Assembly: GCA_023391175.1 (NCBI GenBank)
Contig: JAEWBL010000021.1
Coordinates: 1 to 11,348, forward strand
From: Pseudomonadota bacterium
Lineage (GTDB): Bacteria > Pseudomonadota > Alphaproteobacteria > Rhizobiales > Xanthobacteraceae
Direction: 5' to 3'
DNA length: 11,348 nt
Shown here: piece after piece, positions 1 to 6,964 of the stretch
How the letters are laid out: the number at the start of each line of letters is the position of its first letter
Position numbering within the stretch: position 1 is the first letter of the stretch
Notes under the pieces: generated by a model
Seen by the model: the letters and a program-made list of their open reading frames with translations, nothing else
The model's database searches: none
Told to the model about the DNA's origin: nothing
Made by a program: the position numbers and the translations under genes

Positions 1-618
1 AACAAGGACAAGGTGCCCAACCCGCCCAAGTCCTATGCCGAGCTGTGGGACAAGAAATGGGCCGGAAAGATCGGCCTCACCAACCAGCTCTATTTCAACT
101 ACATCATGATGGCCGGCCTCATCAAAGGCGGCAACGTGACGAATACAGAGGAAGGCAAGGCCCGCCTCCTCGAGCTGAAGGAACTCACCCAGCCGCGCAT
201 CTACGCCGCCCACCAGCAGCTTGGCGCGGGCCTCGTCAATGGCGAGGTGGACATCGCGGTGAACTACAAGGCGCGCGGCCTGCAATGGGCCAATGACGGC
301 GCCCCCCTCGCCATCGGCTATCCCTCCGAGGGCGCCATCGCGGTGATGTTCGGCGCGGCCCTGCCGAAGAAGGCGCCGAGCCCGGATTTGTCCTACATCT
401 ATTTCAACGCCATGCTGGACCCGAAGGCCATGGCCGGCTTGGCCGGCGCGAGCTTCTACGCGCCGGCCAACGGCAAGGCGGAGCTGTCCCCCGAACTCAA
501 GGCGAAGGTGGACTTCACCGCCGCCGAGGCCGCCGCGCTGAAGTTCCCGGATTACGCGCACGTGGCCAAGAATACGGCGGAATGGCTGGAGTGGTGGAAC
601 AAGAACATCGCCCGCTGA
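1..618 (+). CDS. ABC transporter periplasmic substrate-binding protein, PotD-like (5' end outside window)
   Basis: C-terminal 205 residues of an extracellular solute-binding protein; the reading frame is open from the first base, so the start and signal peptide lie upstream of the window. Such proteins bind the ligand in the periplasm and deliver it to the membrane permeases. Visible features fit the polyamine-type (PotD/PotF-like) family: the YAELWDKKWAGKIG segment where PotD-like proteins have their 'W..L..p.ykgki' stretch, a VNGEVDIAVNYKARGLQWA segment resembling the usual 'l..Gev.ia..w.g', and the terminal EWLEWWNKNIAR helix. The first permease gene starts 11 bases after the stop, followed by a second permease and an ATPase, which supports the role. 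The ligand cannot be read from sequence; polyamine is the family default, but the downstream genes hint at a methylated amine or betaine (inference). Confidence 0.88.
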   Translation, partial: NKDKVPNPPKSYAELWDKKWAGKIGLTNQLYFNYIMMAGLIKGGNVTNTEEGKARLLELKELTQPRIYAAHQQLGAGLVNGEVDIAVNYKARGLQWANDGAPLAIGYPSEGAIAVMFGAALPKKAPSPDLSYIYFNAMLDPKAMAGLAGASFYAPANGKAELSPELKAKVDFTAAEAAALKFPDYAHVAKNTAEWLEWWNKNIAR

Positions 619-629
619 GCGAGGCCGAC

Positions 630-1556
630 ATGTCCTCCTCCGCAAGCTCCGGCGCCACCGCGCCGGCGGCGACAGCATCCCCGCCCGCACCGCGCGGGCG
701 GGAGGGGCGGCGGCTCGCCCCCGCCTACGGCCTCACGGCGCCCGCGACGATCTACGTTCTGCTGGCGCTGATGGGGCCGTTGGCGCTGATGTTCCGCTAT
801 TCGCTGAACCGGTTCGTGCCGGGCCAGATGATGGTGGAGGCGCTGACGCTCGATAATTACGCGCGCTTCTTCGCCGACAGCTTCTATCAGGAGGTGCTGG
901 GCACCACGCTCTGGATCTCCGCCCTCTCGACGCTCCTGTGCCTCGTGGCGGGCTTCCCGGTCGCCTACTTCCTCGTGCGGCAGGCGAGCGACAAATGGAA
1001 GGGGCGGCTCCTCCTCCTCATCGTGCTGCCCCTCCTCATGGGCAATGCGGTGCGCACCGCGGCGTGGATGGTCATCCTCGGCGACAAGGGGCTGTTCAAC
1101 GCCGTCATCGGCGCCATCGGCCTCTCGCCGGTGAAGCTCATGTACACGCCCACCGCAGTCGTCATCGGCCTCGTCTCGGTGCTGCTGCCCTTCATGATCG
1201 TGACTCTCCAGAGCGTCATAGAGGGCATCGACGCGAACCTGGAATCCGCCGCCCAGTCGCTCGGCGCCTCGCATCTCACCGTGCTGTGGCGCGTGGTGCT
1301 GCCGCTGGCCCTGCCGGGCATCCTCGCGGGGACGATGCTCTGCTTCATCCTCTCCATGAACGCCTATGCGACGCCGGTGCTCATCGGCGGGCCGAGCTTC
1401 CACATGATGGCGCCCACCGTCTACCAGCAGGTGGCGAAAGCCATGAACTGGCCGTTCGGCGCGGCGCTCGCCTTCGTGCTGATGGCGGTGACTTTGGTGC
1501 TCACCACCACCGCCAACGTTTTGGTGCAGCGCCGCTACCGGCGCTGGAGCGAGTGA
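630..1556 (+). CDS. ABC transporter permease, PotB-like (first of two)
   Basis: Inner-membrane permease of 308 residues, a usual length for PotB-type (binding-protein-dependent transport, BPD_transp_1) subunits. About 30 Ala/Pro/Ser-rich cytoplasmic residues precede the first membrane segment (about 38-56); further hydrophobic segments lie near 92-116, 126-150, 174-195, 230-250 and 276-298. The EAA loop that docks on the ATPase is clear at about 203-232 (LESAAQSLGASHL, then LPLALPGI). The ATG at 630 is preferred over an in-frame ATG at 582, because 582 lies inside the binding-protein gene and would add 16 residues encoded by overlap, while 630 follows that gene's stop by 11 bases. The ribosome site is weak (GAG/GAGG-like bases about 6-10 upstream). 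The second permease begins 7 bases after the stop, consistent with translational coupling in one operon. Confidence 0.92.
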   Translation: MSSSASSGATAPAATASPPAPRGREGRRLAPAYGLTAPATIYVLLALMGPLALMFRYSLNRFVPGQMMVEALTLDNYARFFADSFYQEVLGTTLWISALSTLLCLVAGFPVAYFLVRQASDKWKGRLLLLIVLPLLMGNAVRTAAWMVILGDKGLFNAVIGAIGLSPVKLMYTPTAVVIGLVSVLLPFMIVTLQSVIEGIDANLESAAQSLGASHLTVLWRVVLPLALPGILAGTMLCFILSMNAYATPVLIGGPSFHMMAPTVYQQVAKAMNWPFGAALAFVLMAVTLVLTTTANVLVQRRYRRWSE

Positions 1557-1563
1557 GGAACCG

Positions 1564-2370
1564 ATGGGACTTCTCGCCGTCAACCGCATCTATGCCGCCA
1601 TCACCGCCCTGGTGCTCGCCTTCGTGGTGCTGCCGCTGGGCGCGGTGATCTGGGTCAGCTTCTTCGCCAACCGCATCCTCTCCTTCCCGGCCACGGGCTA
1701 CACGCTGGACTGGTACGCCCGCGCGTGGGCGCTCGACTCCTTCCGCAACGGCTTCATCACCAGCGTGGAGACGGCGCTGGTGGCGGTGGCGATCTCGCTG
1801 GCGCTGGGCGTGCCGGCGAGCCTCGCGCTGGTGCGCTACCGCTTCCCCGGTCGCGATGCCATCCAGACGCTCCTGCTCTCGCCCATGGTGGTGCCGGGCA
1901 TCGTCGGCGGCGCGGCACTGTTCATGGCCTTCATCGAGCTGGAGATCCTGCTCGACGTGGACATCTCCGGCACCCTGCCGGGCCTGTTCGTCGCCCACGG
2001 TCTCATCGCCTTGCCATGGACCGTGCGCCTCGTCACCGCCTCGCTGGTGGGCATGAGCCCCTCCTATGAGGAGGCGGCGCAATCGCTGGGGGCGGGCCGG
2101 CTCACCACCTTCTTCCGGGTGACGCTGCCCATCATCAAGCCAGGCATCGTGGCGGCGGCGCTGTTCTCCTTCGTCATCTCCTTCATCGATCTGGAGAAGT
2201 CGATCTTCCTCGTGGGGCCGGGGCGCACCACGCTGCAGATCGCCCTCGTCTCCTATCTCGAATGGAATCTGGATTCGACGGTGGCGGCGGTGGCCACCGT
2301 GCAGATCCTCATCATCGGCGTGCTGCTCCTCGTGTCGGACCGCTACGCCCGCCTCTCCCGCGCCTTCTGA
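1564..2370 (+). CDS. ABC transporter permease, PotC-like (second of two)
   Basis: Second inner-membrane permease, 268 residues, the usual PotC-type length. Hydrophobic segments fall near 10-34, 68-90, 101-124, 138-161, 192-214 and 240-257. The EAA loop at about 169-194 (YEEAAQSLGAGRL, then LPIIKPGI) marks it as a binding-protein-dependent transport component that contacts the ATPase. The ATG at 1564 follows a GAGG sequence that overlaps the preceding stop codon region, giving a sensible ribosome site. It should form a heterodimeric channel with the protein encoded at 630-1556. The ATPase gene starts 11 bases after its stop. Nothing unusual was seen in length or motifs. Confidence 0.93.
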   Translation: MGLLAVNRIYAAITALVLAFVVLPLGAVIWVSFFANRILSFPATGYTLDWYARAWALDSFRNGFITSVETALVAVAISLALGVPASLALVRYRFPGRDAIQTLLLSPMVVPGIVGGAALFMAFIELEILLDVDISGTLPGLFVAHGLIALPWTVRLVTASLVGMSPSYEEAAQSLGAGRLTTFFRVTLPIIKPGIVAAALFSFVISFIDLEKSIFLVGPGRTTLQIALVSYLEWNLDSTVAAVATVQILIIGVLLLVSDRYARLSRAF

Positions 2371-2381
2371 GGAGCGTGCTC

Positions 2382-3437
2382 ATGTCCGATGTCGTGCTGC
2401 AATCCATCGTCAAGCGCTACGACGCCATGACCGCCGTGGACCACGTGTCCCTCACCATCGGCGAGGGGGAACTCGTGGCGCTGCTCGGCCCCTCCGGCTG
2501 CGGCAAGACCACGACGCTGCGCATGGTGGGCGGCTTCATCCCCGTCACCGAAGGGCGCATCCTCGTCGGCGGACGCGACCTCACCCATCTGCCACCCAAC
2601 AAGCGCAACATGGGCTTCGGCTTCCAGAACTATGCGCTGTTTCCGCACATGAGCGTCGCCGAGAACGTCGCGTTCGGGCTGGAGATGCGCAAGCTCCCCA
2701 AGGCGGACATCGTCCGTAAGGTCAAGCTCGCCCTCGACCGGGTGAAGCTCGCGCACCTCGCCGAGCGCCTGCCCAAGCAGCTCTCCGGCGGCCAGCAGCA
2801 GCGCGTGGCGCTGGCCCGCGCCCTGGTGATCGAGCCGGACGTGCTGCTGCTGGACGAACCGCTCTCCAACCTCGACGCTCAATTGCGCCACGAGATGAAG
2901 ACCGAGATCCGCACCCTGCAGCAGCAGCTCGGCATCACCACCATCTTCGTCACCCACGACCAGGACGAGGCGCTGTCGGTGGCCGACCGAGTGGTGCTCA
3001 TGCGCAACGGCAGGATCGAGCAGCAGGGCGCGCCGGACGATCTGTTCGGCCGGCCCGCCTCCCGCTTCGCCGCCGAGTTCATGGGCGTGACGAACCTCCT
3101 GCCCGGGGAGCTTGCAGGCGTCGGCCGCTTCCGGCTGGCGAGCGGCGAGGAGGTGCGCGTCGATCCGGCGGGCGTCTCCGGCGATCTCTCCCTCGCGGTG
3201 CGGCCGGAACGGCTGGTGCTCGACGGCGCGGACGACGACCACAATGCCCTTCCCGCCGTGGTCGAACTCGCCACCTATCGCGGCCTCGTCATCGACTATC
3301 GCGTGGCCACCGCTTCCGGCCTCATCCTCATCGCCCGCCGCCCCTCGCCCGCGGTGGGCGGCCCTGCCCCGCTCCAGCCCGGCCAGCCGGTGCGCGTCTC
3401 CTGGCATCCCGACGCCGGCACGCTGGTGGCAGCCTGA
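2382..3437 (+). CDS. ABC transporter ATP-binding protein, PotA-like
   Basis: ATPase subunit of the importer, 351 residues. All nucleotide-binding motifs are intact: Walker A GPSGCGKT (36-43), Q-loop Gln82 in FQNYALFPH, ABC signature LSGGQ (134-138), Walker B LLLDE (155-159) and switch His192 in VTHDQDEA. Residues from about 235 onward are a C-terminal TOBE-like regulatory region, including LAVRPERL (271-278), as in PotA, UgpC and MalK-type importers. The ATG at 2382 is chosen because it starts 11 bases after the upstream permease stop with GGAG at 2371-2374; an extended frame reaching to 2262 would overlap that permease and add no conserved sequence. It energises import through the two permeases. 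The family spans polyamine, iron and phosphonate importers, so the substrate is not determined by this subunit. Confidence 0.95.
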   Translation: MSDVVLQSIVKRYDAMTAVDHVSLTIGEGELVALLGPSGCGKTTTLRMVGGFIPVTEGRILVGGRDLTHLPPNKRNMGFGFQNYALFPHMSVAENVAFGLEMRKLPKADIVRKVKLALDRVKLAHLAERLPKQLSGGQQQRVALARALVIEPDVLLLDEPLSNLDAQLRHEMKTEIRTLQQQLGITTIFVTHDQDEALSVADRVVLMRNGRIEQQGAPDDLFGRPASRFAAEFMGVTNLLPGELAGVGRFRLASGEEVRVDPAGVSGDLSLAVRPERLVLDGADDDHNALPAVVELATYRGLVIDYRVATASGLILIARRPSPAVGGPAPLQPGQPVRVSWHPDAGTLVAA

Positions 3438-3466
3438 GCCTTCCCGAATTTTCGCGTCCCAATAAA

Positions 3467-3481
3467 GGGGGAAACCCGGTG
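3467..3481 (+). promoter_or_regulatory. Shine-Dalgarno site with GTG start of the M19-like gene
   Basis: A GGGGGA run at 3467-3472 in an otherwise A-rich stretch sits 6 bases before the GTG at 3479-3481. It fixes the GTG as start: the protein then begins MSDLHDKLIVIDG, and the IDG lines up with the usual start of M19 proteins. The 41-base gap from the ATPase gene has no terminator-like hairpin, so cotranscription is likely. A TTCCC at 3441-3445 could pair weakly with the GGGAA at 3469-3473, which I consider minor. Confidence 0.6.
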
Positions 3482-4453
3482 TCCGATCTCCACGACAAGC
3501 TCATCGTCATCGACGGGCTCATCATCTCCGACTTCTCCCGTCCCGTCTTCGAGGACATGCGCAAGGGCGGCCTCACCGCCGCCAACTGCACCTGCTCCAT
3601 CTGGGACAATTTCACCGAGACGATGCGCAACATCGCCAAGTGGAAGAAGGATTTCGCGGCGAATGCGGACCTCATCTCGCAGGTCTACACGACCGCCGAC
3701 ATCCTGAAGGCGAAGGAGGACGGCAAGACCGGCATCATCCTCGGCTGGCAGAACACCACGGCCATCGAGGATCATCTGGAATATCTCGAGCTGTTCCACG
3801 AGCTGGGCGTCCGCATCATCCAGATGACCTACAACACCCAGAACTGGGTGGGCTCCGGCTGCTACGAGAGCCGCGACAGCGGCCTCTCCGATTTCGGCCG
3901 CGACGTGGTAGCCGAGATGAACCGCCTCGGCATCCTCTGCGACCTCTCCCACGTCGGCCCCAAGACCTCGGAAGACACCATCCTCGCCTCCAAGCAACGC
4001 GTCGCCTATTCCCACTGCCTGCCTGCGGGCCTGAAGGCGCACCCGCGCAACAAGACCGACGAGCAGCTGCGCTTCATCGCCGACAAGGGTGGCTTCATCG
4101 GCGTCACCATGTTCCCGCCCTTCCTGAAGAAGGGACCCGCCTCCACCGTCGCCGACTATGTGGAGGCGATGGAATACGTCATCGATATCGCAGGTGAGGA
4201 CATGGTGGGCGTCGGCACCGACTTCACCCAGGGCTATGGCAAGCCCTTCTTCGACTGGATCACCCACGACAAGGGCGCCGGTCGCAAGCTCACCGACTTC
4301 GGCGAGGTCATCAATCCGGAAGGCTTCCGCGTTATCGGTGACTTCCCCAACCTCACCGCGGCGATGGAGAAGCGCGGCTGGTCCACGGGGCGCATCGAGA
4401 AGGTGATGGGTGGAAACTGGCTGCAATTGCTGAAGGATGTGTGGGGGAAGTGA
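3479..4453 (+). CDS. Divergent membrane dipeptidase-like protein (peptidase M19 fold)
   Basis: 324 residues with the overall layout of the M19/renal dipeptidase amidohydrolase family: IDG near the start, CDLSHVG (153-159), YSHC (177-180), a NKTDEQLRFIADKGGFIGV stretch (191-209), GVGTDF (244-249) and C-terminal GGNWLQLL (311-318). The metal ligands from the start of the barrel are changed. Canonical DGHxD is DGLII (His and Asp replaced by Leu14 and Ile16), the bridging Glu position reads GWQNT (Gln91), and the usual His after 'l.Lth' appears as Tyr118. His158, His179 and Asp248 remain. It therefore probably does not carry the standard two-metal site and may not be a peptidase. No signal peptide is visible, so it is likely cytoplasmic. 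It sits 41 bases after the importer ATPase gene and 27 bases before a V4R-like gene. By memory, this pair resembles PA5396-PA5397 next to dgcAB (dimethylglycine catabolism) in P. aeruginosa; a role in methylated-amine use is inferred. Confidence 0.85.
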   Translation: MSDLHDKLIVIDGLIISDFSRPVFEDMRKGGLTAANCTCSIWDNFTETMRNIAKWKKDFAANADLISQVYTTADILKAKEDGKTGIILGWQNTTAIEDHLEYLELFHELGVRIIQMTYNTQNWVGSGCYESRDSGLSDFGRDVVAEMNRLGILCDLSHVGPKTSEDTILASKQRVAYSHCLPAGLKAHPRNKTDEQLRFIADKGGFIGVTMFPPFLKKGPASTVADYVEAMEYVIDIAGEDMVGVGTDFTQGYGKPFFDWITHDKGAGRKLTDFGEVINPEGFRVIGDFPNLTAAMEKRGWSTGRIEKVMGGNWLQLLKDVWGK

Positions 4454-4480
4454 GTCCCCCTGCTCCGGAGCGAGGTCCCG

Positions 4481-5008
4481 ATGGCGAAGCCTGAAGTCGA
4501 GATCGACGTGGACGAGGCCACCGGCCGCTGGTTTGTGGACAAGATGCCCATGATCCTCGTGCCGCAGCACTTCTACAACAACAACCACTTCGCCATCGAG
4601 GCGGCGCTGGGGGCGGAGGCGTTCGACGCCACGCTGGCGCCCGCCGGCCGGCTCTCGGCCTTTGTGTGGTGCGAGCGGCAGGCGCAGGTCTATGGCCTCG
4701 CCGGCGCGGACGTGTTCGCGCACTACATGAAGCGCCTGTCCCAGCGCGGCTGGGGGCGCTTTTCCATCCTCGCGCTCGACCCGGCGGCGGGGACGGGGAC
4801 GATCCGGCTCGATCATTCCTCCTTCGTCACCGAGGCGACGAAGGGGGCAGGCCGAAAGCTCTGCTACATGTTCGCGCCCTGGCTCGCCGGAGCGCTGGAA
4901 TTCGTCTGCGAGCACGCGGGCGCGCCGCGCCGGCTTGCGGCGCGCGAAGTGCAGTGCGCCGCCGAGGGCTTCGACCATTGCCTGTTCGAGGTGACGCCAG
5001 CCCCGTGA
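4481..5008 (+). CDS. V4R-like small protein (DUF5943-type)
   Basis: 175-residue soluble protein without signal peptide or membrane segment. The second half resembles the V4R (4-vinyl reductase) domain: SQRGWGRFSILALD (87-100), a central Gly/Ala-rich FAPWLAGALEFVC (131-143), and the terminal REVQCAAEGFDHCLFEV (155-171), where the two cysteines (159 and 167) match the 'E..C.a.G...C.F.v' ending of that family. Other cysteines are 64, 128 and 143; a bound metal or small ligand is possible but not shown. The N-terminal part has a notable HFYNNNHFAIEAAL stretch (30-43). The ATG at 4481 follows GGAG/GAGG bases; the GGAG lies inside the perfect palindrome GCTCCGGAGC (4462-4471). I recall the family as DUF5943, encoded beside the same M19-like protein in other proteobacteria; its function is unknown to me. 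It is the last gene of the cluster. Confidence 0.8.
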   Translation: MAKPEVEIDVDEATGRWFVDKMPMILVPQHFYNNNHFAIEAALGAEAFDATLAPAGRLSAFVWCERQAQVYGLAGADVFAHYMKRLSQRGWGRFSILALDPAAGTGTIRLDHSSFVTEATKGAGRKLCYMFAPWLAGALEFVCEHAGAPRRLAAREVQCAAEGFDHCLFEVTPAP

Positions 5009-5026
5009 CCAGGAGGGCAGGCACAA

Positions 5027-5066
5027 AAAAGCCGGGCGGCGCGCATCTCGCGGCCGCCCGGCTTTT
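5027..5066. terminator. Bidirectional intrinsic terminator
   Basis: A perfect 14-base inverted repeat: left arm AAAAGCCGGGCGGC (5027-5040), right arm GCCGCCCGGCTTTT (5053-5066), with a 12-base loop. It has an A-run before and a T-run after the GC stem, so it reads as a rho-independent terminator on both strands. It lies between the convergent V4R-like gene (stop 5008, +) and the porin gene (stop 5076, -), exactly where both transcripts should end. Confidence 0.93.
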
Positions 5067-5075
5067 GACGTCTGA

Positions 5076-6560
5076 TCAGTAGTTGATGGTGGTGCGCACG
5101 CCGAACACGGCGGCATTCTTGATGAGGGAGATGCCGAGCGGATCGTTGGGGTTCAGCAGGCCGCCACCGGGATTCCAGATGTACTGGAAATCGGGCTGAA
5201 TGGTCCAGCCGGGCATCACCTGCGCCGAATAGGTCACTTCCAGCACCGTCTCGCTGCTGCGGATCGGGTAGTAGGCGCCGTTGTAGACGGCGGTGTAGAG
5301 GTCGGCCTGCTGGGCCGCGCTGGTCACCCGCGCATTGCCGAAGGCGACGCCGAACGCGTCGTCCTCGCGGCCCGGGACGAGGCCCTTGAAGGTGACGCCG
5401 CCGTCCCAGTAGAAGCCGATCTGGTTCTGCTCGCTCGGCGCCGCGGTGACGCGGCCGAACACGCTGATGCCCTTGTCCTTCGTGCCGGGCTTGCGCCAGA
5501 TCATCTGGTCGATGATGGCGTAGAACGAATAGTCGCCCTGGATCTGCTTCGCCCACCCGATGGAGGCGGGATTGGCCAGCGGCACGCCGAAGATGTCGTA
5601 GACCTGGCTGTCGAACGAGTTGGAATTGTACCAGCCGCCGACCTTCACGGTGCCCGGCAGCCAGGCCGCGTTCTCGCCCTTGTTGTAGCTGTAGCCGACT
5701 TCGCCGATGACGAACACGCCCTGATTGACGATGAAGTTCAGGCCGTACTTGTTCTCTTCCTGAGGGTCGCCGCAGCACGGCGCGGGATTGCCGTTGAACA
5801 GGCCGACGAGCACGGTCCAGTTCTCATCCGGCACCCACTTCACGCGCACGCCGGGGGTGGCCAGCGGATAGGCCGGACCGCCGCTCGGCAGGTCGGCGGC
5901 GAACAGGGCCGGCCATCCGAAGGTCGAGTTCAGGAACAGCGCGCCGTTGTCCGAGATGGCGAATTCCGAATCGGCGGAGAGCTGGCCGAAGCGGATGGAG
6001 GACTTGCCGTCGCCGAACGCCTGCTCGATGTACAGCTCGAACAGGCGGGTGGTGGAGAGGGCGTCCACATTGCTGACGCCCATGATGTTGCCGAGATACT
6101 GGCCGGAGAAGCCCGAGCCCTGGATCTGCAGCACGCTGGCGTGGAAGGTCGCGCCCTTCCAGTTGAACAGCTTGTCGAGGTCGGCATCGAGCGAGAACTG
6201 GAAGCGGCCATTATAGGCGGTGCCGGTGCCGAGGCCTCCCTCGGTGTTGCGCCAGAGTTCGCCGATATAGTTCACGCCGATCTTGATGCCGGCTTCCGCC
6301 AGCTTCGGACGGTAGCCGCCCCAGTCGCCGAGCCAGCCGAGCTGCGGGGCGATGGAGGGCTCGGCCTCCTCTTCCGCAGGCGCGGCCGCGGCAGGCGCCT
6401 TGGTTGCCACGTCGGCGGCGTGGGCGGTGCCGAGCATGGGCGCTGCGAGCAGCGCACCGGCGGCGACGCCGGCCAGAAGATAGCGGGCGAGAAGGGATCG
6501 CGTTCCGGCAAGGTCCCCGCGGCTGCCGCGGGCGGCGGTCCGAAACACGGTATCCAGCAT
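5076..6560 (-). CDS. OprB-type carbohydrate-selective porin, outer membrane
   Basis: 494-residue outer-membrane beta-barrel protein. A signal peptide is clear: basic N-region, hydrophobic core at about 28-43, and likely cleavage after AHA48. An Ala/Pro/Glu-rich linker follows (about 50-68). The mature part opens with LGDWGGYRPKLAEAGI (77-92), the hallmark N-terminus of OprB-family porins, and then shows many short alternating aromatic/hydrophobic strands and Gly/Asn-rich loops. It ends GVRTTINY, a typical barrel-closing strand with terminal aromatic residue. OprB proteins allow diffusion of sugars and other small solutes, but substrate cannot be inferred here. ATG at 6560 is preferred over a TTG at 6575 because GGGGGA (6573-6568 on this strand) is 7 bases upstream. 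Oddity: adjacent Cys262-Cys263 in an NPAPCCGDP loop. It is transcribed alone, convergent with the transporter cluster. Confidence 0.9.
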   Translation of the reverse strand: MLDTVFRTAARGSRGDLAGTRSLLARYLLAGVAAGALLAAPMLGTAHAADVATKAPAAAAPAEEEAEPSIAPQLGWLGDWGGYRPKLAEAGIKIGVNYIGELWRNTEGGLGTGTAYNGRFQFSLDADLDKLFNWKGATFHASVLQIQGSGFSGQYLGNIMGVSNVDALSTTRLFELYIEQAFGDGKSSIRFGQLSADSEFAISDNGALFLNSTFGWPALFAADLPSGGPAYPLATPGVRVKWVPDENWTVLVGLFNGNPAPCCGDPQEENKYGLNFIVNQGVFVIGEVGYSYNKGENAAWLPGTVKVGGWYNSNSFDSQVYDIFGVPLANPASIGWAKQIQGDYSFYAIIDQMIWRKPGTKDKGISVFGRVTAAPSEQNQIGFYWDGGVTFKGLVPGREDDAFGVAFGNARVTSAAQQADLYTAVYNGAYYPIRSSETVLEVTYSAQVMPGWTIQPDFQYIWNPGGGLLNPNDPLGISLIKNAAVFGVRTTINY

Positions 6561-6964
6561 CTCAAAGTCCCCCAATCGGTAGAAGGATCGCGACAGATGG
6601 CCCGAACTGCCTACCTCGCCGGCGCGACTACCATGTTACAGCGCGGCCTGGCCGCAAGGCTGAAAAAGGCCCGCAAATCGCCGCTAACGGGCGGGATTGG
6701 GGGCGAGCGGCCACGCTTTGTCAATCGGGGAAGCGCTCTTATTGATATAGAATATCTCTAAACTGGCGGTACCAAGATGACGGGAATTTTTGGCACCATG
6801 CCGGAATAGCTGAGACTTCTCCGTCGATTATGTCGCCCGATTTTGTTACCGCCTATGTGGGCCGCCGGCCGGACGGGCCGGACGGGGCATGATGGTTCGG
6901 TGGCAGATGTGGTAACTATGCAACGCCACGCCGGCGACATGACGTGGGCCAGCCAGGGAGCGCG
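6561..6964. promoter_or_regulatory. Divergent intergenic region between porin and diguanylate cyclase genes
   Basis: 404 bases with no supported gene. The region should hold both promoters. It is more AT-rich than the surroundings in 6736-6765, with further AT-rich bits at 6784-6792 and 6840-6850. A TTGACA lies on the minus strand at 6724-6719, but a good -10 is not at the expected spacing; TAGAAT at 6748-6753 on the plus strand is a fair -10 without a clear -35. A perfect 9-base tandem repeat GGCCGGACG lies at 6867-6884. The cyclase ribosome site AGGGAG is at 6955-6960, 4 bases before its ATG. Exact transcription starts cannot be assigned by eye. Confidence 0.5.
6744..6756. promoter_or_regulatory. 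AT-rich dyad, possible operator
   Basis: GATAT-AGA-ATATC, perfect 5-base arms with a 3-base spacer, in the most AT-rich patch of the porin/cyclase intergenic region. It overlaps the -10-like TAGAAT on the plus strand, so a bound protein could affect either promoter. The arms are short and the composition low-complexity, so chance is a real alternative. Confidence 0.3.

Noticed and set aside
552..1589. 345-codon open frame on the minus strand opposite the first permease gene
   Set aside because: Its sequence is low-complexity His/Arg/Glu/Gly, the typical mirror of a GC-rich membrane-protein gene; the plus-strand permease has a clear EAA motif and operon context.
2343..3407. 354-codon open frame on the minus strand opposite the ATPase gene
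   Set aside because: It mirrors a gene with every ABC ATPase motif intact; the antisense product is compositionally extreme.
4462..4471. Palindrome GCTCCGGAGC before the V4R-like gene
   Set aside because: It is short with no loop, and includes the ribosome-binding GGAG. It could be an operator, but a 10-base palindrome of this composition is expected by chance.
3296..5116. 606-codon open frame on the minus strand
   Set aside because: It lies antisense across the ATPase, M19-like and V4R-like genes and through the terminator. Its translation is rich in His, Arg, Asp and Gly with no recognisable domain, as expected from the complement of GC-rich coding sequence.
6141..6761. 206-codon plus-strand frame running from the porin gene into the intergenic region
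   Set aside because: Most of it is antisense to the porin signal and barrel start, and the part in the gap has no conserved character or good ribosome site. I do not call a gene here.
6791..6812. TGGCAC-like sequence resembling a sigma-54 -24 element
   Set aside because: The matching -12 element (TTGC at the right spacing) is absent: the bases after TGGCAC-N5 read CGGA.
6867..6884. Two tandem copies of GGCCGGACG
   Set aside because: Only two copies in GC-rich intergenic DNA, with no relation to a gene or site. Most likely chance or slippage.
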